A stretch of DNA of 35,376 nucleotides from NCBI RefSeq assembly GCF_018380615.1, contig NZ_JAGYVZ010000037.1:1-35376 (forward strand), in the 5' to 3' direction. This DNA comes from Flavobacterium psychroterrae (GTDB lineage: Bacteria; Bacteroidota; Bacteroidia; Flavobacteriales; Flavobacteriaceae). Positions 1 through 7,197 of the stretch are shown piece after piece. Position numbers and translations under genes: made by a program. The notes beneath the pieces were generated by a model, which was not told where the DNA came from, ran no database searches, and saw only the letters and a list, made by a program, of their open reading frames with translations. Within the stretch, counting starts at the first letter, position 1. The number at the start of each line of letters is the position of its first letter.

Positions 1-44
1 TTTTATTTCTCTTTTATGTCAAATGTTCTTTTGGAAACCGCTCC

Positions 45-127
45 CCTAGCCCCGATAGAAGTGGAAATCCTTTTGCTTTTTTCTTTAAAAAGCAAAAGAT
101 TGCAACGCATAGCGGGAAATAGCTCCT
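45..127 (+). ncRNA. flavo-1-like structured RNA repeat, copy 1
   Basis: About 80 nt beginning CCTAGCCCCGATAG and ending AGCGGGAAATAGCTCC. A second copy at 10157-10236 keeps both flanks almost unchanged but has a different central hairpin. Here the hairpin stem is CTTTTGCTTTTT paired with AAAAAGCAAAAG; in the other copy it is TGCCG paired with CGGCA. Different sequences that both keep the stem suggest selection on RNA structure. CCCG at the 5' side can pair with CGGG at the 3' side. From memory this resembles the flavo-1 RNA motif of Flavobacteria, whose function is unknown. The family name is a recollection; the repeat and its covariation are visible. The strand is chosen from that resemblance. 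Confidence 0.55.
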
Positions 128-211
128 GACACTTATTTAAAATTCAAAACTTCTAATCAAATTATGATAACTTCCGGCAAAATCTCTCCTTATATATAGG
201 TAGCAAAAATA

Positions 212-241
212 AACCCGACAGGTTTTCAAAACTGTCGGGTT
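212..241 (-). terminator. Hairpin terminator for the flavin monooxygenase gene
   Basis: AACCCGACA pairs with TGTCGGGTT, and inside it GTTTT pairs with AAAAC around a single base. Read on the minus strand, the stem is followed by TTTATTTTTG, a U-rich tail, and it lies about 50 nt beyond the stop codon of the minus-strand gene. The inner part (GGTTTTCAAAAC) recurs in the hairpins at 9916-9942 and 10095-10121, so this terminator is also a member of a dispersed palindrome family. Confidence 0.7.
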
Positions 242-292
242 GTAGGTGATCGAAAATCATACCTTAATATAATAGGTAAAAGAAAAGTGTCC

Positions 293-1300
293 TTATATAG
301 TGTTTATACTATCGATTACTTCTTTTGTAATGTGGATGCTTTTGAGTTTAGCCTGATGGTCGAAAATTGGACCTGTTGCCATTAGCTCATCTACTTTAGA
401 ATAATTAATGAATTTCTTAAGATCTGTTATGAGTTGCTCTTTGTTTCCTGTGAATGTACATGCGGTCATTTGATTGACATGAAAACGTTCTTCTTCGCTC
501 ATTATATCATCCAGCGAATCTACAGGCGGTTGCAAGCCTTTACGATCACCTCGAATTAAGTTTAAAAACATCTGGTACAAACTTGTAGATAGTCTTTCGG
601 CTTCTTCATTTGTGTCGGCTGCAATGATATTGACGCAAGCCATTGTTTTGGGTTTATGTAAAAATTCTGAAGGCTGAAAATTTTCGCGGTAGAACTCAAA
701 AGCCTGAATCATTTGGCGTGGTGCAAAATGTCCGGCGAATGCATAAGGTAATCCATAAGCTGCGGCAAGTGCAGCACTTTCTGTACTCGAACCCAGAATC
801 CAGATTGGAACATTGGTGCCTTCGGCTGGAAACGCCCTTACTTTTGCAGTTGCATTTTCGGCAGAAAAGTAATCCTGAAGCTTAGTAACGTTTTGAGGAA
901 AGCGTTGTGCTTGGTCAAAAAAGTCTTTTCTAATGGCTTCGGCTGTGGGCTGATCTGTTCCTGGCGCTCTGCCTAATCCTAAATCGATTCTATTTGGGTA
1001 AAGTGTTTCTAATGTACCGAATTGTTCTGCTACTATTAAAGGAGAATGATTGGGCAACATGATTCCGCCTGAACCTACTCGGATATTTTGAGTCTGGCTG
1101 GCGATATAACCAATTAAAACTACTGTTGCAGTACTTGCAACGTGTGCCATATTGTGATGTTCAGCGAGCCAAAAGCGATTGTAACTTAAGTTGTCTGCGA
1201 GTTGGGCTATTTCTTTTGTTTTTTGAAATGTTTCGGGTGCGTTGCTATCTTGTGTGATGATAGCTAATTCTAATATCGAGATTGAAATTGGGTCTTTCAT
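293..1300 (-). CDS. Luciferase-like (LLM class) flavin-dependent monooxygenase
   Basis: 335 residues, the typical size of the bacterial luciferase-like TIM-barrel flavin oxidoreductases of the MsnO8/YhbW group. Family signatures include the N-terminal LELAIITQ strand, FWLAEHHN near residue 45, the stretch VGSGGIMLPNHSPL near residue 77, and DLGLGRAPGTDQPT near residue 107. WILGSSTESAALAAAYGLPY near residue 168 is the usual flavin-binding strand region. These enzymes use FMN (or F420 in other branches) and O2, but the substrate here cannot be told. It is a cytosolic protein with no signal peptide. It is transcribed alone, convergent with nothing visible at its 3' end, and followed by a hairpin terminator. 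The family call is firm; the substrate is unknown. Confidence 0.9.
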   Translation of the reverse strand: MKDPISISILELAIITQDSNAPETFQKTKEIAQLADNLSYNRFWLAEHHNMAHVASTATVVLIGYIASQTQNIRVGSGGIMLPNHSPLIVAEQFGTLETLYPNRIDLGLGRAPGTDQPTAEAIRKDFFDQAQRFPQNVTKLQDYFSAENATAKVRAFPAEGTNVPIWILGSSTESAALAAAYGLPYAFAGHFAPRQMIQAFEFYRENFQPSEFLHKPKTMACVNIIAADTNEEAERLSTSLYQMFLNLIRGDRKGLQPPVDSLDDIMSEEERFHVNQMTACTFTGNKEQLITDLKKFINYSKVDELMATGPIFDHQAKLKSIHITKEVIDSINTI

Positions 1301-1393
1301 ATATAATGTAGCTTTTATGCAAAATTAATTCATTTACAACAAAGCTTAAATTCTTTCGTGTTAATAGAATTATAATATTTGTAGCTACAAATG

Positions 1394-2632
1394 TTATTCA
1401 TTCAGTTTGATATTAATTAGTTTATGATTGATTTTACCATCGCTGGAAATCGCAAAATTGGATTCTTTTGATTCTATTTCGAATTTTGAAGGTGTTTCAA
1501 TAGTAAGTGAAATGGCTCGATATCTAAATGTTTCCTGAATTTCAGGAACCTCAACTGTAACAATAACTTCTTTGTCTTTCTGTTGGTAATTGATTTTAAT
1601 TCTATCTCTCAACCAAATATACTCATAGACTTCCTGCCATGGTGCCATCCAGATGAAATCATTTCCTTTTGAACCATATTTGTTTGCAATCGCCGTCATA
1701 TAATATTTAAAATCAGGAAAACGCATACTTAAATTCCAAAGATTTCCATTCCCTACTCCGTGGGTGAATTCGTTGTACCAAATTGGGTTGGGTAATTTTG
1801 CAACTGAATCAAATGTTGCCAGAAAACGATCCATAGTTTTAAAACCAATGGTATCTTTTGAGCTTTGAACAAAAGTTCTGGCATAAATCATCTTATCCAG
1901 ATTCACTTTTTCATTTACATTAATTACTGGTCCACGACCTTTATATGAAGCTACAGAAAAAGAACCATTCGCCAGTGCGTCTCTTTCGTATTCTAATTGA
2001 TATCCAGGATCGCTTTCTCCGCCAGGAACCACAAATTGCGACATTGTAAATCCTAAGTTTTGCTTTATTGAAGTTGTATTTTCAGTCACTTCGGTCAGGA
2101 AGTTGGTTCCGTGTTTGGTTGCGTGATGTAAACCGTGATTCAAAATATCCCACCCTGTATCGTACATTTCTTTTACCTCAGCCCAAGAAAGATGCCCTCG
2201 ATATGCCGAAAAATCCCCAATTGTTGCGCCATTAATCGCCAAACCTAATTTGAACGGGATTTTATTTCCTAATCCATCTGAATAAAAAAGTCCTTTTGAG
2301 TTTGTTCCATCTCCACCCTGATCGTTTTTCCATTCATTAATATTCTTTGGACTAATTTTCCCTCCGTTCAACAAAGGAAAAGCGGTTAAATAAGCCGATC
2401 GATAACCATCATCTAATGTAAAACTGTAAGCTAAATGTTTATTGAATTTTAAAGATGCTGCTTCAATTTTTACTTTTTCAGCTGATTTTAATTTGATTTT
2501 AAATGAGATAAATTTCGATTTTGGAGGATCGATTGTTTTATTTAAAGCATTTGCTGAACAAAGAAATACTCCATTAATAATAAGAAGTATTGCGAGTAAA
2601 AATGGTTTTATTCTGAATTGTGGTATTTTCAT
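1394..2632 (-). CDS. Secreted polysaccharide-deacetylase-like protein (NodB fold)
   Basis: 412 residues. The first about 28 form a signal peptide (KPFLLAILLIINGVFLCSANA), so the protein is exported, possibly lipid-anchored or periplasmic. The motif SFTLDDGYRSA at about residues 70-80 corresponds to the catalytic TFDDG motif of carbohydrate esterase family 4. NHGLHHATKHG near residue 165 supplies the metal-binding H-x3-H motif. The C-terminal about 70 residues look like a beta-rich accessory domain. CE4 enzymes deacetylate peptidoglycan, chitin oligomers or poly-GlcNAc; the substrate is not predictable here. It is divergent from the response regulator gene with 188 nt between them, so the two may share a control region. 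Confidence 0.8.
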   Translation of the reverse strand: MKIPQFRIKPFLLAILLIINGVFLCSANALNKTIDPPKSKFISFKIKLKSAEKVKIEAASLKFNKHLAYSFTLDDGYRSAYLTAFPLLNGGKISPKNINEWKNDQGGDGTNSKGLFYSDGLGNKIPFKLGLAINGATIGDFSAYRGHLSWAEVKEMYDTGWDILNHGLHHATKHGTNFLTEVTENTTSIKQNLGFTMSQFVVPGGESDPGYQLEYERDALANGSFSVASYKGRGPVINVNEKVNLDKMIYARTFVQSSKDTIGFKTMDRFLATFDSVAKLPNPIWYNEFTHGVGNGNLWNLSMRFPDFKYYMTAIANKYGSKGNDFIWMAPWQEVYEYIWLRDRIKINYQQKDKEVIVTVEVPEIQETFRYRAISLTIETPSKFEIESKESNFAISSDGKINHKLINIKLNE

Positions 2633-2820
2633 TTGAAATAACTTATTTAGAGTTTTTAAAGATACGGTTCTTTTGCTAAATTCATTCTTAGAAATAACTA
2701 ACGAATGATTTTTGTATTTGATTATTTTTGAAATAATTTCCGATAAATCAAAAAAGAGAACTGATTTTAAACCTAAATTTGTAGTTAAAAAATCAATTTT
2801 GATTCAAGACTTTTCCTCAA

Positions 2821-4164
2821 ATGACACATAAAATTTTAATTATAGACGACGAAGAAAAACTGAGAAGTCTGTTGGCACGCATTATAAAATCAGAAGGTTT
2901 TGAAGTTTTTGAAGCTAAGGATTTAAAATCGGGTTTTAAGAAACTGGAACAAACGGATATTGATGTCGTTTTATGTGATGTAAAATTACCTGACGGAAAT
3001 GGCGTTGATTTTCTGCAAAACATAAAAGGAAGTTTTCCGTTGATCGAAGTTATTTTACTAACCGCTTTCGGGAATATTCCGGATGGCGTTCAGGCGATGA
3101 AAAACGGCGCTTTTGATTATATTGTAAAAGGTGATGATAACGACAAAATTATTCCACTTTTATACAAGGCCGTTGAAAAAGCACATTTGCAGAAAAAGGT
3201 AAAACAACTCGAAAAACGTATTGGTGATAAATATTCTTTCAATACCATCATCGGAAAATCAAAAGGAATCGAGCAGGTTATTGATCTTGCCAAAAAAGTT
3301 GCCGTAACCGATTCGACCGTTTTGCTTACCGGAGAAACAGGAACCGGAAAAGAAGTTTTTGCACAAGCAATTCATGAAAACAGTAATCGGGTTGGTAAAT
3401 CTTTTGTGGCTTTAAACTGCAGTACTTTCAGCAAAGAAATTCTGGAAAGCGAGCTTTTTGGTCATAAACAAGGAGCTTTTACCGGAGCTTTAAAAGATAA
3501 AAAAGGTTTTATTGAAGAGGCAAATGGCGGAACTTTATTCTTGGATGAAATTGGAGAAATGCCAATTGAACTGCAAGCCAAATTATTACGTGTTTTAGAA
3601 ACCAGCGAATACATTCCGATTGGTGATACAACTCCTAAAAAATCAAATTTTAGATTAATTGCTGCAACCAACAGAGATTTAAAAACAGAAAGTGAAGAAC
3701 ATCGTTTTCGTTCGGATCTATATTTTCGTTTGAATATTTTTGAAATCAAACTTCCTCCCCTAAGAGAAAGAATAAAAGATATTGTTCCAATTACTCAATA
3801 TTTTGTTCAACAATTCTCTGAAAAAACGAATAAAAAAATCTTGAATATTTCAGATGATTTTCTTCAGAAATTAGAAAATTATTCCTGGCCGGGAAATATT
3901 CGTGAACTTAAAAATATTATCGAAAGATCTGTTATTCTGAGTAATGGCGATACTTTAACCACTGATGTTTTACCTTATGAAATGCAGCATCAACCAGAAA
4001 AAGCAACCAAATCGATGTCGGCTTTTTCTATGCAAAGTGTTGAAAAATTGCATATTCAGAAGGTTTTAAATTATACCAAAGGCAATAAAGCCGAAACGGC
4101 AAGATTACTTGAAATTGGTATTGCGACTTTGTACCGAAAACTGGAGGAATATAGTATACAATAA
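2821..4164 (+). CDS. NtrC-type sigma-54 response regulator at the kdp locus
   Basis: 447 residues with three domains. The receiver (1-120) has the acidic pair D9/D10, phospho-acceptor D53, T81 and K103. The AAA+ domain (about 140-375) has Walker A GETGTGKE at 172-179, an intact GAFTGA loop at 219-224 that contacts sigma-54, Walker B TLFLDE near 239-244, and the arginine-finger region FRSDLYFRLN. A Fis-type HTH occupies about 408-446 (NKAETARLLEIGIATLYRKL). It is therefore a phosphorylation-activated enhancer-binding protein. It lies upstream of kdpFABC where OmpR-type KdpE would be expected elsewhere, and the only histidine kinase nearby is at 12726-14447, which is the likely partner (inferred). 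I could not find a convincing sigma-54 promoter before the kdp genes. Confidence 0.92.
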   Translation: MTHKILIIDDEEKLRSLLARIIKSEGFEVFEAKDLKSGFKKLEQTDIDVVLCDVKLPDGNGVDFLQNIKGSFPLIEVILLTAFGNIPDGVQAMKNGAFDYIVKGDDNDKIIPLLYKAVEKAHLQKKVKQLEKRIGDKYSFNTIIGKSKGIEQVIDLAKKVAVTDSTVLLTGETGTGKEVFAQAIHENSNRVGKSFVALNCSTFSKEILESELFGHKQGAFTGALKDKKGFIEEANGGTLFLDEIGEMPIELQAKLLRVLETSEYIPIGDTTPKKSNFRLIAATNRDLKTESEEHRFRSDLYFRLNIFEIKLPPLRERIKDIVPITQYFVQQFSEKTNKKILNISDDFLQKLENYSWPGNIRELKNIIERSVILSNGDTLTTDVLPYEMQHQPEKATKSMSAFSMQSVEKLHIQKVLNYTKGNKAETARLLEIGIATLYRKLEEYSIQ

Positions 4165-4503
4165 TAAAAATAAATTCCAATCCCGATAGCTATCGGGATA
4201 AATTCCAAATTCCAATGGCAATGGCAAATGTTTCAATGGTAATGAAATTTCAAATTTAAAATTAAAAAGCTCCGGAGGAGCGCTACATTTATAGCTAATT
4301 AACCTGATTTCTGATTAAAGCTCCAGTGGAGCGATATCCTAATTTTCTTTTTAAAACTAAAATATGTTACCCCGATGGGATTTTATCAACTAACCTTGTA
4401 TTTTCTATAAATATAGCGTACCGCTGGGACTGGAATGAGAAACGCAATATTTATTTTTAATTTTAATTCCTGATTTTTAATTAAACATCCTATCATTTCA
4501 ATA
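4165..4503. other. Gene-free spacer with short palindromic repeats
   Basis: No plausible gene. It holds the perfect 16-bp palindrome CCCGATAGCTATCGGG (4182-4197), which also occurs at 4978-4993 and 15971-15986, and two copies of AGCTCC(G/A)G(A/T)GGAGCG (4269-4283 and 4319-4333), each near-palindromic and about 50 nt apart. A diverged third element near 4417-4429 may belong to the same family. The AAATTCCAA word repeated near 4172 and 4200-4216 recurs at about 26785-26815. These look like dispersed intergenic repeats of the host genome. Confidence 0.6.
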
Positions 4504-4532
4504 AAAGCTTATCATTTTGATAGGCTTTTTTT
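4504..4532 (+). terminator. Rho-independent terminator before the kdp genes
   Basis: AAAGC-TATCA pairs with TGATA-GCTTT around a short loop, and the stem runs into a T tract. It separates the response regulator transcript from the kdp operon and implies that kdp has its own promoter in 4533-4647. In that stretch TTG at 4569 and TACCTTTT at 4591 sit at roughly the Bacteroidota -33/-7 spacing, a weak match. Confidence 0.7.
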
Positions 4533-4647
4533 ATGCTTAATTTTTGGCACGAAACCTCAACGCCTTTATTGACAACACTTTATCTATTACTACCTTTTTT
4601 CGGTCTGACTTTTGGCATAAGTGGGAAGAACATAAAAATTCATTCTC

Positions 4648-4929
4648 ATGAAAAATCAAGTCACTTCAATCTACAAACAAGCGGAACGTTTTGCCGACAT
4701 TACCAAAAAATCTATTATTTCCGGTAATATCGTTCGTGCAAAAAAATGTTTGGCTCTTGCTGAACGTTTATTTATTACAGGAAGTATCGAAACTAAAAAC
4801 GCCATTTCTAATGTGTATATTTTTTCAGTTTCTTCTTTTATGGAAGTGCGTCACTGCAATATTTCTCACCTTTTTCCTCAAACGCTTAAAGCGGAATATA
4901 TAAAACAAATTAATACTTCAGGCGTGTAA
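4648..4929 (+). CDS. Small conserved-looking kdp-locus protein, unknown function
   Basis: 93 residues, soluble, largely helical, with two cysteines (positions 51-75 hold VYIFSVSSFMEVRHC). No catalytic motif is recognised. It is the first gene after the terminator and precedes the small membrane peptide and kdpF on the same strand. I recall similar small proteins at this place in kdp loci of other flavobacteria, but cannot name the family with certainty. Position suggests a role in Kdp regulation or assembly (inference). The start ATG follows an AT-rich leader; an overlapping longer frame from 4533 is considered spurious. Confidence 0.65.
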   Translation: MKNQVTSIYKQAERFADITKKSIISGNIVRAKKCLALAERLFITGSIETKNAISNVYIFSVSSFMEVRHCNISHLFPQTLKAEYIKQINTSGV

Positions 4930-4977
4930 AGTTTAATCGGTTAAACTGTTTATTTGGTTAATCGTCCTAAAATCTAT

Positions 4978-4993
4978 CCCGATAGCTATCGGG
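4978..4993. repeat. Perfect palindrome CCCGATAGCTATCGGG
   Basis: A 16-bp perfect palindrome, the second of three identical copies in the window (4182-4197, 15971-15986). It sits 24 bases before the small membrane ORF at 5017. It could form a short hairpin in the transcript or bind a dimeric protein; the sequence gives no preference. Confidence 0.75.
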
Positions 4994-5016
4994 ACTAAAA
5001 TCTAAAATAATCTCCT

Positions 5017-5103
5017 ATGTTAATCACTTTTCTTTTAATCGCATTAGCCGTTGTGCTTTTTGCAATTTGTTTTAAATCAGTTGAATTTTTTGAAAAAATC
5101 TAA
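5017..5103 (+). CDS. 28-residue single-span membrane peptide before kdpF
   Basis: A short ORF from ATG at 5017 to TAA at 5101-5103. The peptide starts MLITFLLIALAVVLFAICF, an uninterrupted hydrophobic span, and ends in KSVEFFEKI, a charged tail. It ends 3 nt before the kdpF ATG, the spacing of a translationally coupled pair. It is similar in size and layout to KdpF (one helix plus a short polar tail), so it may be a second KdpF-like stabilising peptide. It is too short for statistical ORF support; the case rests on composition and spacing. Confidence 0.55.
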   Translation: MLITFLLIALAVVLFAICFKSVEFFEKI

Positions 5104-5106
5104 ATC

Positions 5107-5184
5107 ATGACTGCACTATTTATTATTTCCATCGCCGTTTTTGGCTATTTGGTTTATGTATTAATCAAACCCGAAAAATTTTAA
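5107..5184 (+). CDS. kdpF: KdpF, small subunit of the K+-transporting ATPase
   Basis: 25 residues: a single hydrophobic helix (LFIISIAVFGYLVYVLI) with the tail KPEKF, the normal form of KdpF, which in E. coli is 29 residues and stabilises the KdpFABC complex in the inner membrane. It lies directly before kdpA. The YVLIKPEKF ending matches the LxxPExF-type tail expected of the family. It is too short for most gene finders. Confidence 0.85.
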   Translation: MTALFIISIAVFGYLVYVLIKPEKF

Positions 5185-5202
5185 TGATGTAAAAAGTTAT
5201 AA

Positions 5203-5253
5203 GTGAGATGTTAGATGTTATGCGTCAGTCTCCTTTTACAAATCACATCTCAC
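5203..5253. repeat. Inverted repeat in the kdpF-kdpA gap
   Basis: GTGAGATGT (5203-5211) and ACATCTCAC (5245-5253) are perfect 9-bp arms around 33 nt, ending 21 nt before the chosen kdpA start. As RNA it would fold immediately upstream of the kdpA translation start. It is one of a series of unrelated inverted repeats that fill the gaps of this operon. Confidence 0.65.
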
Positions 5254-5274
5254 AACAAAAATAATCTCAAAATT

Positions 5275-6996
5275 ATGAACACAGAATTACTAGGCATCAT
5301 CAGTATTTTTATCGTTTCGATAGTTTTAGCCATTCCAATAGGAAAATATATTGCTAAAGTTTATTTGGGTGATAAAACATTGTTTGATCCGATTTTCAAT
5401 CCAATTGAAAAATTTATTTTTAAAATCAGCGGTATTAATTCCACTGAAGAAATGAACTGGAAACAACACTTAAAAGCACTTTTAAGTATCAACATGATTT
5501 GGTTCTTTCTTTGCTTTTTTATTTTACTGTTTCAAGGATCGTTGTTTTTAAATCCTGATAACAATCCATCAATGAGCCCGGATTTGGCGTTTAATACTGC
5601 CATTTCGTTTGTCGTAAATTGTAATTTACAGCATTATTCAGGCGAAAGCGGAGTTTCTTACCTATCACAAATGTTCTTAATGTTCTTGCAATTTGTTTCT
5701 GCTGGAGTCGGTATGGCCTCTGCAGCAATCATTTTTAATGCAATGAAAGAAAGAACTACTGATAAACTGGGTAATTTTTATAATTATTTCATCAAAAGTT
5801 GTACTCGTATTTTATTACCACTTTCAATTATTGTTGCTACAATTTTAGCATTTAGCGGTACACCAATGGATTTTGATAGTAAAGATGCTATTACCACTTT
5901 ACAAGGCGATCACGTAGAAGTTTCTCGTGGACCCGCTGCAGCATTCATTGCAATAAAACACTTAGGCACAAACGGTGGTGGTTTTTTTGGAGCCAACTCA
6001 GCTCATCCATTAGAGAATCCTACTTATTTTACCAATGCGGTTGAATTATGGTCTCAATTAATTATTCCGTTTGCTATGATTTTTGCTTTAGGTTTTTATC
6101 TAAAGAAAAAGAAATTTTCATACGTAATTTTTGGAGTTATGACGGTTGGATTCTTATTACTCGTTATCCCAACGGTTATAAGTGAAGTTAACGGAAATCC
6201 TGCTATCGAAAAAATGGGCATCTCGCAAGCAACCGGTGCTATGGAAGGAAAAGAGGTTCGGTTTGGACCAGCGATTTCAGGATTCTGGAGTATTGCAACA
6301 ACCGTAATTTCTACAGGTTCTGTAAATAGTATGCACGATAGTTCAATGCCGGTTTCCGGTGCTATGGAATTGCTTGCCATGATGGTCAATGCGTTTTATG
6401 GTGGTTGCGGTGTTGGTATTCTGAACTTCTATATTTTCATTATTCTGGCTGTATTTATTTCCGGATTAATGGTGGGTCGAACACCAGAATTCTTAGGTAA
6501 GAAAATCGAAGCACGGGAAGTTAAAATTGCTGCTTTTATTGCAATTCTTCACCCTTTATTAATATTATCAGGTACTGCTTTAGCATCATATTTTGCTGCA
6601 AACGATACTGCAATGGGTTATTGGTTTAGCGGAAATGCAACAGGCTGGTTAAACAATCCAGGACATCACGGTTTCTCTGAAATGTTATACGAATATACTT
6701 CGAGTGCTGCCAATAACGGTTCTGGTTTTGAAGGTTTGGGAGATAACAATCCGTTTTGGAATATCACTACAGGAATTGTGTTGTTATTAAGCCGTTTCAT
6801 TCCTATCGTTGGACCATTGGCAATTGCAGGATTATTGGCAAATAAAAAATACATCCCTGAAAGTGCAGGAACTTTAAAAACTGACACTTCTATTTTTGGA
6901 ATTATGGTTTTTGCCGTAATCGCGATTATTGCTGCTTTATCATTCTTCCCAGCGTTGGCACTTGGACCTTTAGCGGAGTACTTTACACTAAAATAA
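5275..6996 (+). CDS. kdpA: KdpA, K+-channel-like subunit of KdpFABC
   Basis: 573 residues from ATG 5275 (E. coli KdpA is 557); the upstream in-frame ATG at 5215 would add 20 residues overlapping the spacer hairpin and is rejected. KdpA is the potassium-selective subunit of the superfamily of K+ transporters, with four pore loops. They are visible at about 113-123 (VVNCNLQHYSG), 230-242 (LGTNGGGFFGANS), 347-358 (TGSVNSMHDSSM) and 475-488 (TSSAANNGSGFEG), each with the selectivity-filter glycine. About ten transmembrane segments are apparent. It acts in the inner membrane with KdpB, C and F for high-affinity K+ uptake at low external K+. Confidence 0.97.
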   Translation: MNTELLGIISIFIVSIVLAIPIGKYIAKVYLGDKTLFDPIFNPIEKFIFKISGINSTEEMNWKQHLKALLSINMIWFFLCFFILLFQGSLFLNPDNNPSMSPDLAFNTAISFVVNCNLQHYSGESGVSYLSQMFLMFLQFVSAGVGMASAAIIFNAMKERTTDKLGNFYNYFIKSCTRILLPLSIIVATILAFSGTPMDFDSKDAITTLQGDHVEVSRGPAAAFIAIKHLGTNGGGFFGANSAHPLENPTYFTNAVELWSQLIIPFAMIFALGFYLKKKKFSYVIFGVMTVGFLLLVIPTVISEVNGNPAIEKMGISQATGAMEGKEVRFGPAISGFWSIATTVISTGSVNSMHDSSMPVSGAMELLAMMVNAFYGGCGVGILNFYIFIILAVFISGLMVGRTPEFLGKKIEAREVKIAAFIAILHPLLILSGTALASYFAANDTAMGYWFSGNATGWLNNPGHHGFSEMLYEYTSSAANNGSGFEGLGDNNPFWNITTGIVLLLSRFIPIVGPLAIAGLLANKKYIPESAGTLKTDTSIFGIMVFAVIAIIAALSFFPALALGPLAEYFTLK

Positions 6997-7028
6997 CAAT
7001 TCATTTTTCTAATGCTGAACATTTTTCA

Positions 7029-7161
7029 AACACATAGAAACATAGAAATAAAAAATCAATAAAAAGTATATTCTAAAAAACTAGTTTTTACACATAGCTA
7101 TGTGTTTATATGTCAAATAAAATGCCTTTACCTCAAAGTAAGACCTATGTCTCTATGTGTT
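7029..7161. repeat. Dispersed inverted-repeat element, copy 1 (kdpA-kdpB gap)
   Basis: Terminal arms AACACATAGAAACATAG (7029-7045) and CTATGTCTCTATGTGTT (7145-7161) are inverted copies with one mismatch. In the middle is the palindrome CACATAGCTATGTG (7091-7104). A second copy with the same three parts is at 21368-21503; the DNA between the parts differs. No ORF lies inside. This is the form of a small non-coding dispersed element. Confidence 0.8.
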
Positions 7162-7197
7162 TAAAAAATTATCAGCTTAATAAATAAAATTCAAAAA

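Noticed and set aside
4431..4446. GG-N10-GC spacing resembling a sigma-54 promoter (TGGAATGAGAAACGCA)
   Set aside because: Only the GG and GC cores fit, the rest of the consensus does not, and a terminator hairpin lies downstream before any gene.
4533..4727. 64-codon frame upstream of the small kdp-locus protein
   Set aside because: It overlaps the better-supported gene at 4648 in another frame and covers the probable promoter region; no recognisable composition.
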